Source: Ornithinibacillus sp. 4-3
GTDB lineage: Bacteria > Bacillota > Bacilli > Bacillales > Amphibacillaceae
Direction of reading: 5' to 3'
DNA: 64,000 bases
Assembly (NCBI RefSeq): GCF_040958695.1
Contig: NZ_CP162599.1
Span: 1,708,001 to 1,772,000, forward strand
Made by a program: the position numbers and the translations under genes
The notes under the pieces: generated by a model
The model's input: the letters and a program-made list of their open reading frames with translations, nothing else
The model's database searches: none
What the model was told of the DNA's origin: nothing
In this document: piece by piece, positions 16,793-26,182 of the stretch
Layout: the number at the start of each line of letters is the position of its first letter
Numbering within the stretch: position 1 is the first letter of the stretch

Positions 16793-16847
16793 TTGAAGAA
16801 AATACATAAACAAATTAACATATAAGTAATTACTTATATGTTAATTT
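16793..16847 (+). promoter_or_regulatory. ars promoter with 36-bp perfect palindromic operator
   Basis: AAATTAACATATAAGTAA (16812-16829) is followed directly by its exact reverse complement (16830-16847). A -35-like TTGAAG (16793-16798) and, 17 bp on, a -10-like TAACAT (16816-16821) place the palindrome over the -10 and start site, right for ArsR repression. ArsR-family sites are typically dyads of this kind (core ATATAAG). Confidence 0.72.
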
Positions 16848-16868
16848 GAAAAGGAGGGAAAATCCAAA

Positions 16869-17204
16869 ATGACTATTGAGATGGAAGAAGCAGCTATAAT
16901 ACTAAAATTATTAGGTGATAAAACTAGGTTGACGATGATGAAAATACTTGATGAAGGGGCATGTTGTGTATGTGAATTTGTTGAGATATTTCAAATGACA
17001 CAACCTGCCATTAGCCAGCATTTAAGAAAATTAAAGGATATGGGATTGGTTAAAGAGGAGAAAAAAGGCCAGTGGGTTTTTTATTCCATTAATAAGAATA
17101 GTAGCTTTTATTCATTTGTGAACCAGATCCTTATTGAGCTACCTTGTCAAAAAGATAAATTAAAAGCTTTAGAAAAACAGGGCAAAAGGATTTTGTGTTG
17201 TTAA
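16869..17204 (+). CDS. arsR: Arsenical resistance operon repressor ArsR
   Basis: ArsR/SmtB repressor, 111 aa. LKLLGDKTRLTMMKIL and AISQHLRKLKDMGLV form the winged helix. Cysteines at 32, 33 and 35 (EGACCVCEF) lie in the helix that carries the As(III)/Sb(III) site in classical ArsR (ELCVCDL). The C-terminus ends RILCC with two more cysteines that may also bind metal. It is first in arsR-arsB-arsC, 18 bp before arsB, behind a palindromic operator. GGAGGG precedes the ATG. Confidence 0.92.
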   Translation: MTIEMEEAAIILKLLGDKTRLTMMKILDEGACCVCEFVEIFQMTQPAISQHLRKLKDMGLVKEEKKGQWVFYSINKNSSFYSFVNQILIELPCQKDKLKALEKQGKRILCC

Positions 17205-17222
17205 AATTGGAGGTTTTACATT

Positions 17223-18521
17223 TTGTCAGGAACACTTATTTTGGCTTTAATGATTTTTATTTCAACACTTATTCTCGTGATATGGCAACCTAAAGGGTTG
17301 AATATAGGTTGGTCAGCTTGTGGAGGCGCTGTGATTGCTTTATTAGTTGGTGTTGTGAATTTTAGTGATGTTGTTGAAGTAATTGATATTACATGGAATG
17401 CAACATTAACTTTTGTTGCCATTATTCTTATCTCATTAATTTTAGATGAAATCGGATTCTTTGAATGGGCAGCATTACACATGGCTCGTGTGGCAAAAGG
17501 GCATGGAATAAAAATGTTTATATATATATGTCTTCTAGGGGCTATTGTTGCAGCCTTATTTGCGAATGATGGTGCAGCATTAATACTTACACCAATTGTT
17601 CTTGCAATGGTTCGAAATTTGAACTTTAAAGAACAAATGATATTTCCTTTTATAATGGCGAGTGGCTTTATAGCTGATACAACATCTCTGCCATTTGTTA
17701 TAAGTAACTTAGTTAACATTGTTTCAGCAGATTTCTTTGGGATTGGGTTTGCAGCATATGCCGCAAAAATGATGATTCCCAATTTATTTTCACTTTTGGC
17801 AACCATCATCGTATTATTAATTTATTTTAAAAAGAATATCCCACATCATTATGATTTATCGAAATTAAAATCGCCAAGTACAGCAATTAAGGATTTAAAA
17901 ATATTTCGATTATCATGGTATGTACTTAGTTTATTAGTTATTGGATATTTTACTAGTGAATATCTCAACATACCAGTTTCGATTGTTGCAGGAGTAATCG
18001 CGATTTTCTTTATTGTTATAGCAAGGAAAAGTACTGTGCTTAATACGAAGAAACTAATTAAAAATGCACCATGGAATATTGTATTCTTCTCTATTGGAAT
18101 GTATGTGGTTGTATATGGATTGGGGAACGCTGGACTAACAGTTGCACTTGCGAATATCATTCAAATTGTAGCAGATCAAGGTTTGTTTGAAGCAACGATA
18201 GGAATGGGATTTATTGCTGCTTTCTTGTCATCCATTATGAATAATCTGCCTACTGTTATGATTGATGCTTTAGCAATTGCTGAAACCAATACTTCTGGTG
18301 TATTGAGAGAAGCATTGATTTATGCGAATGTTGTTGGGTCAGACTTAGGTCCAAAAATTACGCCAATAGGTTCATTAGCTACATTAGTATGGCTTTATGT
18401 ATTATCTCAAAAAGGAATTAAGATTTCATGGGGAACTTATTTTAAAACAGGAATTATATTGACTGTTCCAATATTATTTTTTACATTAATTGGATTGTAC
18501 ATAACTTTATTAATTCTGTAA
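17223..18521 (+). CDS. arsB: Arsenite efflux membrane protein ArsB
   Basis: ArsB-type arsenite/antimonite transporter, 432 aa, about 11-12 membrane helices (ion transporter superfamily). Typical segments are [16 protein letters not shown], the [20 protein letters not shown] loop and [12 protein letters not shown], which build the two substrate half-sites. It starts at TTG 17223 with GGAGG upstream. It works as a proton-coupled arsenite exporter, and no ArsA ATPase is seen nearby. Confidence 0.94.
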   Translation: MSGTLILALMIFISTLILVIWQPKGLNIGWSACGGAVIALLVGVVNFSDVVEVIDITWNATLTFVAIILISLILDEIGFFEWAALHMARVAKGHGIKMFIYICLLGAIVAALFANDGAALILTPIVLAMVRNLNFKEQMIFPFIMASGFIADTTSLPFVISNLVNIVSADFFGIGFAAYAAKMMIPNLFSLLATIIVLLIYFKKNIPHHYDLSKLKSPSTAIKDLKIFRLSWYVLSLLVIGYFTSEYLNIPVSIVAGVIAIFFIVIARKSTVLNTKKLIKNAPWNIVFFSIGMYVVVYGLGNAGLTVALANIIQIVADQGLFEATIGMGFIAAFLSSIMNNLPTVMIDALAIAETNTSGVLREALIYANVVGSDLGPKITPIGSLATLVWLYVLSQKGIKISWGTYFKTGIILTVPILFFTLIGLYITLLIL

Positions 18522-18568
18522 CAACAAAGTACTGTCCATATTATAAAAATATGAAAAGGGAAATTTAT

Positions 18569-18973
18569 ATGACTAAAAAAATAATTTATTTTTTATGTAC
18601 TGGAAATTCATGTAGAAGCCAAATGGCAGAAGGCTGGGCGAAAAAATACTTAGATCCATATGAATGGGAAGTTAAAAGTGCTGGAATTGAAGCACATGGA
18701 CTAAATCCAAATGCAATAAAAGCAATGAAGGAAGTAGGAATTGATATTTCTGGTCAAACATCTGACCTGATTGACTGGAAAATGTTGAATAATGCTGATT
18801 TTATTATCACACTTTGTAATCATGCAGACGAGAGTTGTCCAGTTACACCACCTCATATTAAGCGAGAACATTGGGCGTTTGATGATCCAGCAGGAAAAGA
18901 GTGGTCAGAATTTAAGCGTGTTTGCATCGCAATAGGTGAAAAAATTAAGCATTTTAGTAAATTTGAAGGTTGA
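18569..18973 (+). CDS. arsC: Thioredoxin-coupled arsenate reductase ArsC
   Basis: Low-molecular-weight phosphatase-type arsenate reductase, 134 aa. The P-loop CTGNSCRS carries Cys10 and Cys15; the relay cysteines are Cys83 and Cys90 ([14 protein letters not shown]), completing the Cys10/82/89-type triad of the B. subtilis/S. aureus class. FDDPAGK is also characteristic. It reduces arsenate to the arsenite that ArsB exports. The ATG at 18569 with AAAAGGGAAA upstream is preferred over the ATG at 18551. Confidence 0.95.
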   Translation: MTKKIIYFLCTGNSCRSQMAEGWAKKYLDPYEWEVKSAGIEAHGLNPNAIKAMKEVGIDISGQTSDLIDWKMLNNADFIITLCNHADESCPVTPPHIKREHWAFDDPAGKEWSEFKRVCIAIGEKIKHFSKFEG

Positions 18974-19102
18974 AAGCTGTTTTCATTTTTCGATTTAAAA
19001 ATTATCTCAATCATTGTAACAAGAAATTTAGCTATATAAGGTTTGATTTTTAAATAAAAAGTGAAATATATAATAAAAAATTTGAAAGGAGATGAATTTT
19101 AA

Positions 19103-19618
19103 TTGAAAAAGATATTATTTGGAATGCTAATCATTGTAGTATTAGGTTTAACAGCTTGTGGCAAAGAAGAGCAATTGGATGTTACAAATATGTCATTGTC
19201 AGTAGAAGAGGCGCTTGAGACATTTCATAGTACTTATTCAAACGTTAAATTATCTGCTATTGAAGTAACAGAAGAGAGGTCCAAGCTTGTTTATGAGATA
19301 GATGGTTTTGATGATACTAAAGAATATACCGTCCAAGTTAGTGAAGAAAATGAAGTGGATCATAAAAAAGAAGAGGCTCGTGAAAATGATGAGCAATATC
19401 AAGAATTAGTTTTAACTGATTATATAACGGCAGAGGATGCACTATCTAGAGCAGCACAAGTATCTGAAACAAAGGATTTGATTCCTACGAGCTGGAGCTT
19501 AGATACAGAAAATGGCACTGTAGTCTATAGTATAAATTTTGAAGATGCGAAAAAAGAAGTAGAAGTTACCCTGGATGCTCAAACAGGTGAAGAATTATTT
19601 GTAGAATTAGATGATTAA
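19103..19618 (+). CDS. Lipoprotein with two PepSY domains
   Basis: A 171-aa lipoprotein starting at TTG 19103 after AAAGGAGAT. The signal peptide ends in LTAC (Cys19). PepSY module 1 runs from SVEEALETFHSTYSNVKL to the acidic linker, and module 2 from TAEDALSRAAQVSETKDL to AQTGEELFVELDD. Two-PepSY lipoproteins are common in Bacillaceae and sit on the outer face of the membrane; role unresolved. Expressed alone, after the ars genes. Confidence 0.82.
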   Translation: MKKILFGMLIIVVLGLTACGKEEQLDVTNMSLSVEEALETFHSTYSNVKLSAIEVTEERSKLVYEIDGFDDTKEYTVQVSEENEVDHKKEEARENDEQYQELVLTDYITAEDALSRAAQVSETKDLIPTSWSLDTENGTVVYSINFEDAKKEVEVTLDAQTGEELFVELDD

Positions 19619-19962
19619 AAAAGTATTTCTAAGTTAAAAATGTTTATAGATACTTTTGCAAATGGTGCAACTAAAAACTAAAATTCAGGGTGAAGTCCAG
19701 TAGGGTTTCGCCTCGTTTTTATTTTAAGAAGAATTATAATTCACTTCGGATACTTGAACATTTATCTAAATTTTAACTAAAAATTTCAAAGTGATAGGTA
19801 TGTACTGCTTTCAAAATACCAAATAATAACATAAAATCTAAATGTGACTGTCTATACTGCTATTGCGTATATTTTCCATTGTGGAATTAAAATAAGCTAA
19901 ACTTTAAACCAGAAAAGAATAATCTTATCAACTTCAGAGATGGAGCAGAAGGAGGTCTAGAA
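19619..19962. other. Intergenic stretch before pirin pseudogene
   Basis: About 345 bp with a probable terminator at 19689-19720. The remainder is AT-rich and without a coding signal until AGGAGGTC before 19963. Confidence 0.5.
19689..19720 (+). terminator. Terminator after PepSY lipoprotein
   Basis: GGTGAA (19689-19694) pairs with TTCGCC (19707-19712, one G-U pair), then a GTTTTTATTTT tail. Confidence 0.55.
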
Positions 19963-20833
19963 ATGTCTAATCATTTAATGTTTCATAGAGAAATAAAAGA
20001 TTATTGGTACCCAAAGTATAATAAAAATGGTTATCCGCATGTTCAGCAAGGATTTATCCTTCACCCTAAGAAGAAAGAAGAATTTGATCCTTTTATTTTA
20101 ATGGCGGAGGATTGGTATAAGCGAGGAACCTTTCCTGACCACCCCCATCGTGGATTTCAAACGGTAACATATGTGATAGATGGAAGACTTGAACATATTG
20201 ATAATGCAGGTGGATATGGGGTTTTGGACGCTGGGGATTCAGTACATGAATGCAGGCTGGGCAGCTCGATATGCAGAGGATGCGTTTGATGATGATCTTA
20301 TTCATACTTTGCAGCTTTGGTTAAATCTTCCGAAACGATTAAAGCATACAGAAACAAGCTATCAAAATATTTATATTGAAGATGCACCAGTAGTTTCTTT
20401 TGCCGGAGGGCAGATCAGAGTATATTCAGGTGAGATTGCGGGAGTAAAAGGGCCGATGCAAAGCTTAGTTCCAATTACAATGGCTGAGATCACCCTTCAA
20501 GAAGGAGCTACATATAAACATCTTTTACCAGAAAATCATAATGCATTTCTGTACATGTTAGCTGGTGAAATGGAGTTTGGAGAAAACAATACGAAGGTAA
20601 GTAAGACTGGCGCAGCTACCATTACATATAACGAAAAAGGTAATGAGTCTAATTCAAAAAGTGAATTAAAGATAAAAGCAACATCTCGAGCTAAAGTATT
20701 AATTTATTCTGGAGTTCCGATTCGTGAAGAGTTTATTGCTTATGGACCATTTGTTATGAATACAATGGATGAAATCAAACAAGCCTATCAAGACTTCCAA
20801 GACGGAAAATTCGGGGCGCCTGCTGTAAAATAA
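19963..20833 (+). pseudogene. Pirin family protein, frameshifted
   Basis: Two overlapping frames together give a full-length bicupin pirin. Frame 1 encodes FPDHPHRGFQTVTYVI and LEHIDNAGGYGVLDAGD, the metal-binding cupin core. At about 20236-20242 the sense moves to another frame that continues IQYMNAGWAARYAED and runs to the stop at 20833. Comparing with the expected GD-IQYMNAG, the data fit loss of two bases (GATATTCAG to GATTCAG). Pirins of this type are non-heme iron or quercetinase-like proteins. AGGAGG precedes the start. A sequencing error is possible; otherwise the gene is inactive. Confidence 0.85.
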
Positions 20834-20866
20834 AAATACATCTAATTTTTAGGAGGAAATAAAATA

Positions 20867-21415
20867 ATGAACATTGTCACCATCGTAGGAAGCATTAGAA
20901 AAGAATCTTATAATATGAAATTGGCTAAAACATTGCAAGAAAGATACAAAGATAAATTAAATATTAACATTATCGATATTGCTTCCTTACCATTTTTTAA
21001 TCAAGATGAAGAGGAAAACCCACCGCAGATTGTAAGGGAATTTAAAGAAACAATTGCCAATGCAGATGGTGTTATTATCGTTACACCAGAATATAATTGG
21101 TCCGTACCCGGCATCTTAAAGAATGCTTTAGATTGGACTTCTAGAGTGGATAAAGTATTGATTGGTAAGCCAGTAATGGCACTAGGTGCAAGCATGGGAA
21201 TGCTCGGAACTGTGCGTGCACAAATGCATTTACGTGAAATTTTAAGCTCTCCAGGTATTCAGGCTAAAGTACTACCACCAGGTGGAAATGAAGTACTTAT
21301 TGGTTTCGCTAATCAAAAATTTGATGAAGAAACCAATCAATTAGCAGAAGAAGGAACACTTAATTTCTTGGATAGTATCATAGATAAATTCACTAATTTT
21401 GTGAAGGAAGCATAA
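20867..21415 (+). CDS. NADPH-dependent FMN reductase family protein
   Basis: Flavodoxin-like reductase of 182 aa. The FMN phosphate loop is GSIRKESYN (8-16), and TPEYNWSVPGILKNALDW is the family signature. LGASMGMLGTVRAQMHLRE matches the azoreductase/chromate-reductase group. AGGAGG precedes the ATG. It lies 33 bp after the pirin pseudogene and was probably co-transcribed with it; quinone or azo reduction is likely but unproven. Confidence 0.9.
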   Translation: MNIVTIVGSIRKESYNMKLAKTLQERYKDKLNINIIDIASLPFFNQDEEENPPQIVREFKETIANADGVIIVTPEYNWSVPGILKNALDWTSRVDKVLIGKPVMALGASMGMLGTVRAQMHLREILSSPGIQAKVLPPGGNEVLIGFANQKFDEETNQLAEEGTLNFLDSIIDKFTNFVKEA

Positions 21416-21442
21416 ATTTTACTAACTATATAACATAATCAG

Positions 21443-21474
21443 GACTGGAGCCAATAGGTTTTCAGTCTTTTTTT
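21443..21474 (+). terminator. Rho-independent terminator after FMN reductase
   Basis: GACTGGAG (21443-21450) pairs with TTTTCAGTC (21459-21467, with G-U pairs), then TTTTTTT. Confidence 0.75.
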
Positions 21475-21520
21475 GTTTTCTATTTCACTCCGGCACTCGT
21501 TCAATCAAAACAGCTTGATA

Positions 21521-23424
21521 GGGGCTGTCCAAAAAGTCAGTGAAAACTGATTTTCTATGACGGCCCTTTTTTTCTTTATTCTTCCTAAAAAACATATAAA
21601 AAAATCGCCTTTTCTTGTAAAATGGAGTTACCACACAACATTTCAGAAAGGGCGATTTTTTATGAAATCTCATACAAATTGTACCACACAAACGACACTT
21701 CCTCTAGAGGTAATCGAGGAAAAAGTTACAGCTTCTAACCCAGCAACTCCCTTATTTAAACCTTACGATAACCGACAAAGCACGGTGATTTTTGATATCC
21801 AAGATTATATCCCTACACATCATGTAGCACGAGTGGTAGATGAAATGGTGGAGCGTATCCCAAAGGAACAGCTCTATCGTTATTATAGCGGTGGAGGTAG
21901 ACCAGCCTTTCATCCCAAAATGATGCTGAAAGTTATTTTATATGCTTACAGCCAAAAAACATATTCCTGTAGAGACATCGAAAAAATGACCAAAGAAAAT
22001 CTACCAACTATGTGGCTTGCAGGTATGCAAACCCCTGATTTTCGCACCATCAATGCGTTTCGTGGGAAGCGAATGAAAGCCATGATGGATCAGCTATTTG
22101 AAACGATGATTCTGCAACTGATAGAAGATCAATGGATTACGATGGAAAACTACTTCTTGGATGGCACAAAGATAGAAGCCAATGCCAATAAGTATTCTTT
22201 CGTATGGAAAAAATCAACCGTGCGATGGGAGGCGCAGTTAAAGCAACGCATCCAGGAAACGTTGGCACATATCGATACGATTGCCGCACAGGAAGAGCTA
22301 GAGATAAGCCATTCTAAAGAAGAAGCGACTGCGGAAGACTTAGAAGCGATTGCCAATCAACTAGCAGAAAAAGTAGATGCCCTTTCTGAAGCTATCGAAA
22401 ATACGGAAGAAAGTCAGCTTCGAAAACAGCTCCGCTCTCGTCGTAGCACCTTAAAAAAACCAATGAAACAAATACGTGAGAACTTTCTTCCACGTATGGA
22501 AAAGTATCAGACCTATCAAACCATCTTAGGAGATCGAAACAGCTTTTCCAAGACAGATCCGGATGCCACGTTTATGCGGATGAAAGAAGATCATATGAGA
22601 AATGGACAGTTGAAGCCAGGCTATAATGTACAAATGGCCACAGAAAATCAATTGATTGTCGATTACTCCGTGCATCAACGACCAAATGATACTCGGTGTT
22701 TTATTCCACACTTGGAGAAGTTGGCAGCTTCTAACCTTCCGATGCCTCAACGGATCATTGCCGATGCAGGTTATGGAAGTGAAGCAAATTATTTATATGC
22801 GATTGGTGAAGAGAAATCCCCTCGTTTTGAATTTTTAATACCCTATGGCACCTATCTCAAAGAACAAAAAAGAGCGTACAAAAAAGACATTAAAAACTTT
22901 AAAAATTGGACCTATCGTGCCCATGAGGATGATTATATCTGCCCAAATAACCGAAGAGTCGTGTTCAAAAAATATCTCAATCGGAAGAATAGGTCTGGTT
23001 ATGTGCAGAGTTATAAAATTTATGAATGTGAAAGTTGTTTGGATTGTCCATTGAAGCCCCAGTGTACGAAGGCAAAGGGGAACAGACAAATTTTTTGGAA
23101 TACAATCTTTGAAGAAATGAAAGCTAAGGCAAAAGCAGCCCTTGAAAGTGAAGAGGAAGCAGCAATCTACGCCCAACGAAAAGTGGAAGTAGAAAGTGTT
23201 TTCGGTCACATCAAGGGCAATCGGTCGTTCCGTAGATTTTCTTTACGGGGTATCGATAAAGTCCACACAGAATTCGGGATCGTGGCAATAGCCCACAATA
23301 TCCTGAAAATAGCTGAGCTTCGCAGGCTACTTTTCAGGAATTTTTTACAAATGAAAAACAAGAAGAGAAAAATGATTTATTTTTCTTCCTCTTGTTTTAT
23401 TTTGGGGGCTTATTGGACAGCCTC
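21521..23424 (+). mobile_element. IS1182-family insertion sequence
   Basis: About 1.9 kb with inverted ends GGGGCTGTCCAA (21521-21532) and, read inward from the right, GAGGCTGTCCAA (23413-23424). It contains one transposase gene. I see no clean target duplication, though TTGATAGG on the left and TTGAGATAGG on the right look alike. It lies between the FMN reductase gene and a gltS fragment. Confidence 0.82.
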
Positions 23425-23434
23425 TTTGAGATAG
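21662..23434 (+). CDS. IS1182-family transposase
   Basis: DDE transposase of about 590 aa. It opens MKSHTNCTTQTTLPLEVI, with the N-terminal domain HHVARVVDEMVERIP and RPAFHPKMMLKVILYAYSQK (family-typical). Catalytic acidic residues are likely in YFLDGTKIEANAN, IIADAGYGSE and the VEVESVFGHIKGNRSFRRF region. A CESCLDCPLKPQC zinc-like cysteine cluster is present. AAAGGG precedes ATG 21662. An A/T-rich hairpin lies within the last codons (about 23357-23400). The reading frame runs through the right inverted repeat and stops 10 bp beyond it. Confidence 0.92.
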   Translation: MKSHTNCTTQTTLPLEVIEEKVTASNPATPLFKPYDNRQSTVIFDIQDYIPTHHVARVVDEMVERIPKEQLYRYYSGGGRPAFHPKMMLKVILYAYSQKTYSCRDIEKMTKENLPTMWLAGMQTPDFRTINAFRGKRMKAMMDQLFETMILQLIEDQWITMENYFLDGTKIEANANKYSFVWKKSTVRWEAQLKQRIQETLAHIDTIAAQEELEISHSKEEATAEDLEAIANQLAEKVDALSEAIENTEESQLRKQLRSRRSTLKKPMKQIRENFLPRMEKYQTYQTILGDRNSFSKTDPDATFMRMKEDHMRNGQLKPGYNVQMATENQLIVDYSVHQRPNDTRCFIPHLEKLAASNLPMPQRIIADAGYGSEANYLYAIGEEKSPRFEFLIPYGTYLKEQKRAYKKDIKNFKNWTYRAHEDDYICPNNRRVVFKKYLNRKNRSGYVQSYKIYECESCLDCPLKPQCTKAKGNRQIFWNTIFEEMKAKAKAALESEEEAAIYAQRKVEVESVFGHIKGNRSFRRFSLRGIDKVHTEFGIVAIAHNILKIAELRRLLFRNFLQMKNKKRKMIYFSSSCFILGAYWTASLR

Positions 23435-23554
23435 GAAGAGTAAAGATGAATCTTTATCTCGTAGCAAAATTTGCTATTAATGGAGAATTATACTCACTTT
23501 ATTTATTGGAGGAATGTAGGGGATTAGATATAGGTAGACCACTTCTTTCTGATA

Positions 23555-23752
23555 TTGCCGAACATTTTAAAAGAAAAGATATCAATTTCATGTTTAGGTG
23601 CAATGCCTAATGCGATTGCTAATATGCAAGCTTTTACGAGTAAATATCCTCCTTCACCTACTGCGTTTTTCGTCATACCGGCAATAGGATTACTTGCTAT
23701 TGATTTCGGAAACAGTATCTTGATAACAGCTTTCATGAATTTAGTCTCTTAG
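23555..23752 (+). pseudogene. Sodium/glutamate symporter GltS, C-terminal fragment
   Basis: Only the tail of a GltS-type carrier remains: SCLGAMPNAIANMQAFTSKY, then PSPTAFFVIPAIGLLAIDFG and a last helix ending NLVS. The motif P-x-A-x-A-N-M followed by the PSPxAF loop is diagnostic for the family's C-terminal repeat. The rest of the gene is not present on either side of the IS1182 element, so this is a deletion remnant. The left boundary is uncertain. Confidence 0.7.
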
Positions 23753-23931
23753 TTATTTCAAGTAGGAAAGTTTAAAAGATTAATATTATATTCAACAATT
23801 AAAACACTAAACAATGAAATTGATAAATATATATCTTTTGAAACCGCTAACTATTTCTGATTAAGCTTTTTCAAATTTAATGTTATAATCGTACAAAAGA
23901 CGGGTGGGACTATTTAAAGGGGAAGGAAGAT

Positions 23932-24600
23932 GTGGTTTCTGACATGAATATTAATCATAACACAAAATCGGTACAAGCCTTTGAAATAATGCGAGATTTG
24001 ATATTAAATGGGACATGGGAACCAGGTTTCAGTATAAAAATACGTGAGACGGCTAAATTACTTGGAATAAGCGAAATGCCTGTAAGAGAAGCGGTTAGAA
24101 CATTGGTTGAAAATGGACTTGCTGTACATCGTCCTCATCGAGGAGCAGTAGTATCAAAGCTATCTGTTAAAGAAATCCAAGATTTTTATAGAGTACGAAT
24201 TTTATTAGAAGGTGAAGCAGCCAAATTAGGCGCTGAACAAATAAATGATAAACAATTAAAAGTAATGAAGCAGCACTGGACCTCCTTGAAGAAAGTAGTA
24301 GATGCGGGAAATGTGATAGAAGCATTAAACATTGATGCTGATTTTCTAACTGCATTATATGAAAGTAGTGGAAATCGTGAATTAGTTAATATAATCCAGT
24401 CCCTTTGGAATAGAGTTCAACCATATAGAATTCTATGGGCATCTAAATCTAAAGAAAAGTCTAGCTTAGTGATTTGGAAATACAAGCCAATGATTTTAGA
24501 AGCAGCTGAAAGAAAAGATGGGGAATTGGCAAAACGACTTACTATAGATTCCTTACTGGAAGCAGAGAAAGAATTAGAAAAATTATTGATGCATGATTGA
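23932..24600 (+). CDS. GntR-family transcriptional regulator (FadR/FCD type)
   Basis: Regulator of 222 aa. The N-terminal winged helix is seen in SIKIRETAKLLGISEMPVRE and VENGLAVHRPHRGAVVSKL. The C-terminal all-helical FCD ligand domain has the metal-type signature FYRVRILLEGEAAKL and DADFLTALYESSGN, although the usual FHxxL histidine is replaced (DADFLTALY). GTG 23932 is taken as start, with AAGGGGAAGG upstream; ATG 23944 is possible. A TATAAT lies at 23884. The target gene is not evident; the gltS fragment next door may once have been it. Confidence 0.85.
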   Translation: MVSDMNINHNTKSVQAFEIMRDLILNGTWEPGFSIKIRETAKLLGISEMPVREAVRTLVENGLAVHRPHRGAVVSKLSVKEIQDFYRVRILLEGEAAKLGAEQINDKQLKVMKQHWTSLKKVVDAGNVIEALNIDADFLTALYESSGNRELVNIIQSLWNRVQPYRILWASKSKEKSSLVIWKYKPMILEAAERKDGELAKRLTIDSLLEAEKELEKLLMHD

Positions 24601-24641
24601 TATATTTGAGGCTGGAACATAAAAACCGTGAAAGCTCATGT

Positions 24642-24690
24642 GCACCCCTGAAGTTAGACCAAAAATCTAACCCTTGGGGGTGTTTTTGTA
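24642..24690 (+). terminator. Hairpin terminator (copy A of a recurring hairpin)
   Basis: CACCCCtGAAGTTAGA pairs with TCTAACcCTTGGGGGTG, then TTTTTG. The C-rich arm followed by TTAGA recurs at 30243 and 56701. It probably ends the GntR transcript. Confidence 0.65.
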
Positions 24691-24798
24691 TGATAGCTAT
24701 TATCAAATCATTTGCAGCTTCATACAGAAATTTAAAATAAACAAGTAATGAACTAAAACAAAACCTATAAAAGTACAAGCAGTCATAAAAAAGTGATT

Positions 24799-25956
24799 CT
24801 ACTTTTCTAAAAAATTTTCCTCATTTTCTGTTTCTTGTACTTCAGAGCCTTCAGATTCCTTTTTCAATTGCTTTTTTCTAATAAAATACACAACTACTAG
24901 CAAAAGAGGTATAAACAATCCCACCGAAAATGAAAGGAGTAAGCCAATTGTCTCGTTCCAAGTTTTTTGGTAGACGACATTAGGATAGAGTACAAGAGAA
25001 AGGACCACTACAACTCCACCTAAAGGCATTGTTAATGGACGATAATTTTTCAAATTAAATATTTGTGTAATCCCTAGAACAGAAGCATAAAAATAGGCGG
25101 TTGTCTTAAAATATAGCGCGATAATCCATAATATACTCATTAATGACTCAATGCGTTGAATAAAATCTCCAACATTTATTCTTTTAGCCAATTCATAGCC
25201 TGGAAAAATCTCTTCTGCTGTACCGTAAGCACCTAATACCAAGATACACAAAAGTGTAAGGATAATAATCATGATTCCGCCTATTAAATTTCCAATAAAA
25301 AAGAACTTTTTTCCTTTTTTAATATCGTTAATAAAAGCAGGAAAAATCATTAATAAAACGATTGCATTGATAGAAGTTACTTCAATAACTGACAAAGATG
25401 ATTTAAAAATCTTTTTGGGATTACTCTCAAAAATCGGTTGTATATTTTCTAACTTTATTTCAGGTATAATAAAGACTATTAAAATGAAAAAAAGTACTAT
25501 AAATACAAGGATAAATACTTCAGCAGAACGAGCGATGGTTTCTATTCCAAGATAGACCCCCATCACAATGATTATTGTCATAAGGATATTCAGGGCTGCC
25601 ATTGGAGTGTCTGGCATAAAATGTATGTTAAGAAATGTCCCAGAATAAAATAAAAGAGTTGCAGCATAGATAAAAGACATGATCACAAACACTAGTGAAG
25701 TTAATTTACCTACCCATTTCCCTAAAATTTTTTCGTTAATCTGGACAAATGTAAGCTGAGGGAACCACTGTCCTATGATACAATATAGCCATATTATTAA
25801 TAATCCGATAAGCGTCCCTAATATTGCAACAATCCAAGCATCTTGTTTCACTTCACCAGCTAAAATTGATGGAATGATTAAGATACTTGTACCTATGGAA
25901 AATAAGATGACGAGTAGTAGAAATTGATATGCATTTATTTTTTCATTTGGAATCAT
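24799..25956 (-). CDS. Spore germination protein, GerB family permease
   Basis: GerAB/GerBB/GerKB-type integral membrane protein, 385 aa, about 10 helices of the amino acid-polyamine transporter fold. It opens EKINAYQFLLLVILFSIGTS, the family-typical start, and has the GIETIARSAEVF and FPAFINDIKKGKKF loops. It forms the germinant-binding subunit of a spore inner-membrane receptor together with the GerA and GerC proteins encoded just upstream. The C-terminus is acidic (about residues 365-385). The order here is A, C, B, and the 226-bp gap before gerB contains a hairpin, so gerB may have separate output. The germinant is unknown. Confidence 0.92.
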   Translation of the reverse strand: MIPNEKINAYQFLLLVILFSIGTSILIIPSILAGEVKQDAWIVAILGTLIGLLIIWLYCIIGQWFPQLTFVQINEKILGKWVGKLTSLVFVIMSFIYAATLLFYSGTFLNIHFMPDTPMAALNILMTIIIVMGVYLGIETIARSAEVFILVFIVLFFILIVFIIPEIKLENIQPIFESNPKKIFKSSLSVIEVTSINAIVLLMIFPAFINDIKKGKKFFFIGNLIGGIMIIILTLLCILVLGAYGTAEEIFPGYELAKRINVGDFIQRIESLMSILWIIALYFKTTAYFYASVLGITQIFNLKNYRPLTMPLGGVVVVLSLVLYPNVVYQKTWNETIGLLLSFSVGLFIPLLLVVVYFIRKKQLKKESEGSEVQETENEENFLEK

Positions 25957-26095
25957 TTCATATCAGGAACTCCCTTCTATTAGAATATTTTACATATAGC
26001 AAGCCAAGCATCATATAATGGATTGAAACAAATTGTATTGGATATGAGATCGTTATTCCCAATTCATACCCCGTTCAAAGCAGAGGAAAAATAAT

Positions 26096-26133
26096 AACTC
26101 CTTTTTATATTTTTCTTCAAGAAAGGGGGAGTT
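26096..26133 (-). terminator. Hairpin between gerC and gerB
   Basis: On the minus strand AACTCC and GGAGTT arms (26128-26133 and 26096-26101) enclose C/T-rich and A-rich stretches that can extend the pairing, and ATTATTTTTCC follows. A partial terminator within the ger operon is possible. Confidence 0.4.
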
Positions 26134-26182
26134 TAACTAGAAAAATAGCAGTTGCAACTAATTAACTCCCAATTATTATGAT

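Larger units (their letters stand above)
16548..16868. other. Intergenic stretch before arsR
   Basis: About 320 bp that holds a terminator for the lipoprotein gene (16641-16679) and the ars promoter/operator (16793-16847), both listed separately. Nothing else recognised. Confidence 0.6.

Noticed and set aside
16812-16847. Terminator
   Set aside because: The 36-bp palindrome has no T-run and lies over promoter boxes just upstream of arsR, so an operator is the better reading.
17216-17809. 197-aa minus-strand ORF inside arsB
   Set aside because: It is a long shadow of the hydrophobic arsB frame, with no ribosome site and no recognisable domain.
20230-20245. Programmed frameshift in the pirin gene
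   Set aside because: No slippery heptamer or downstream stimulatory stem is evident; a two-base deletion explains it more simply.
23392-23610. 72-aa ORF to the right of the IS1182 transposase
   Set aside because: It starts within the transposase and inverted repeat and shows no family features; likely chance.
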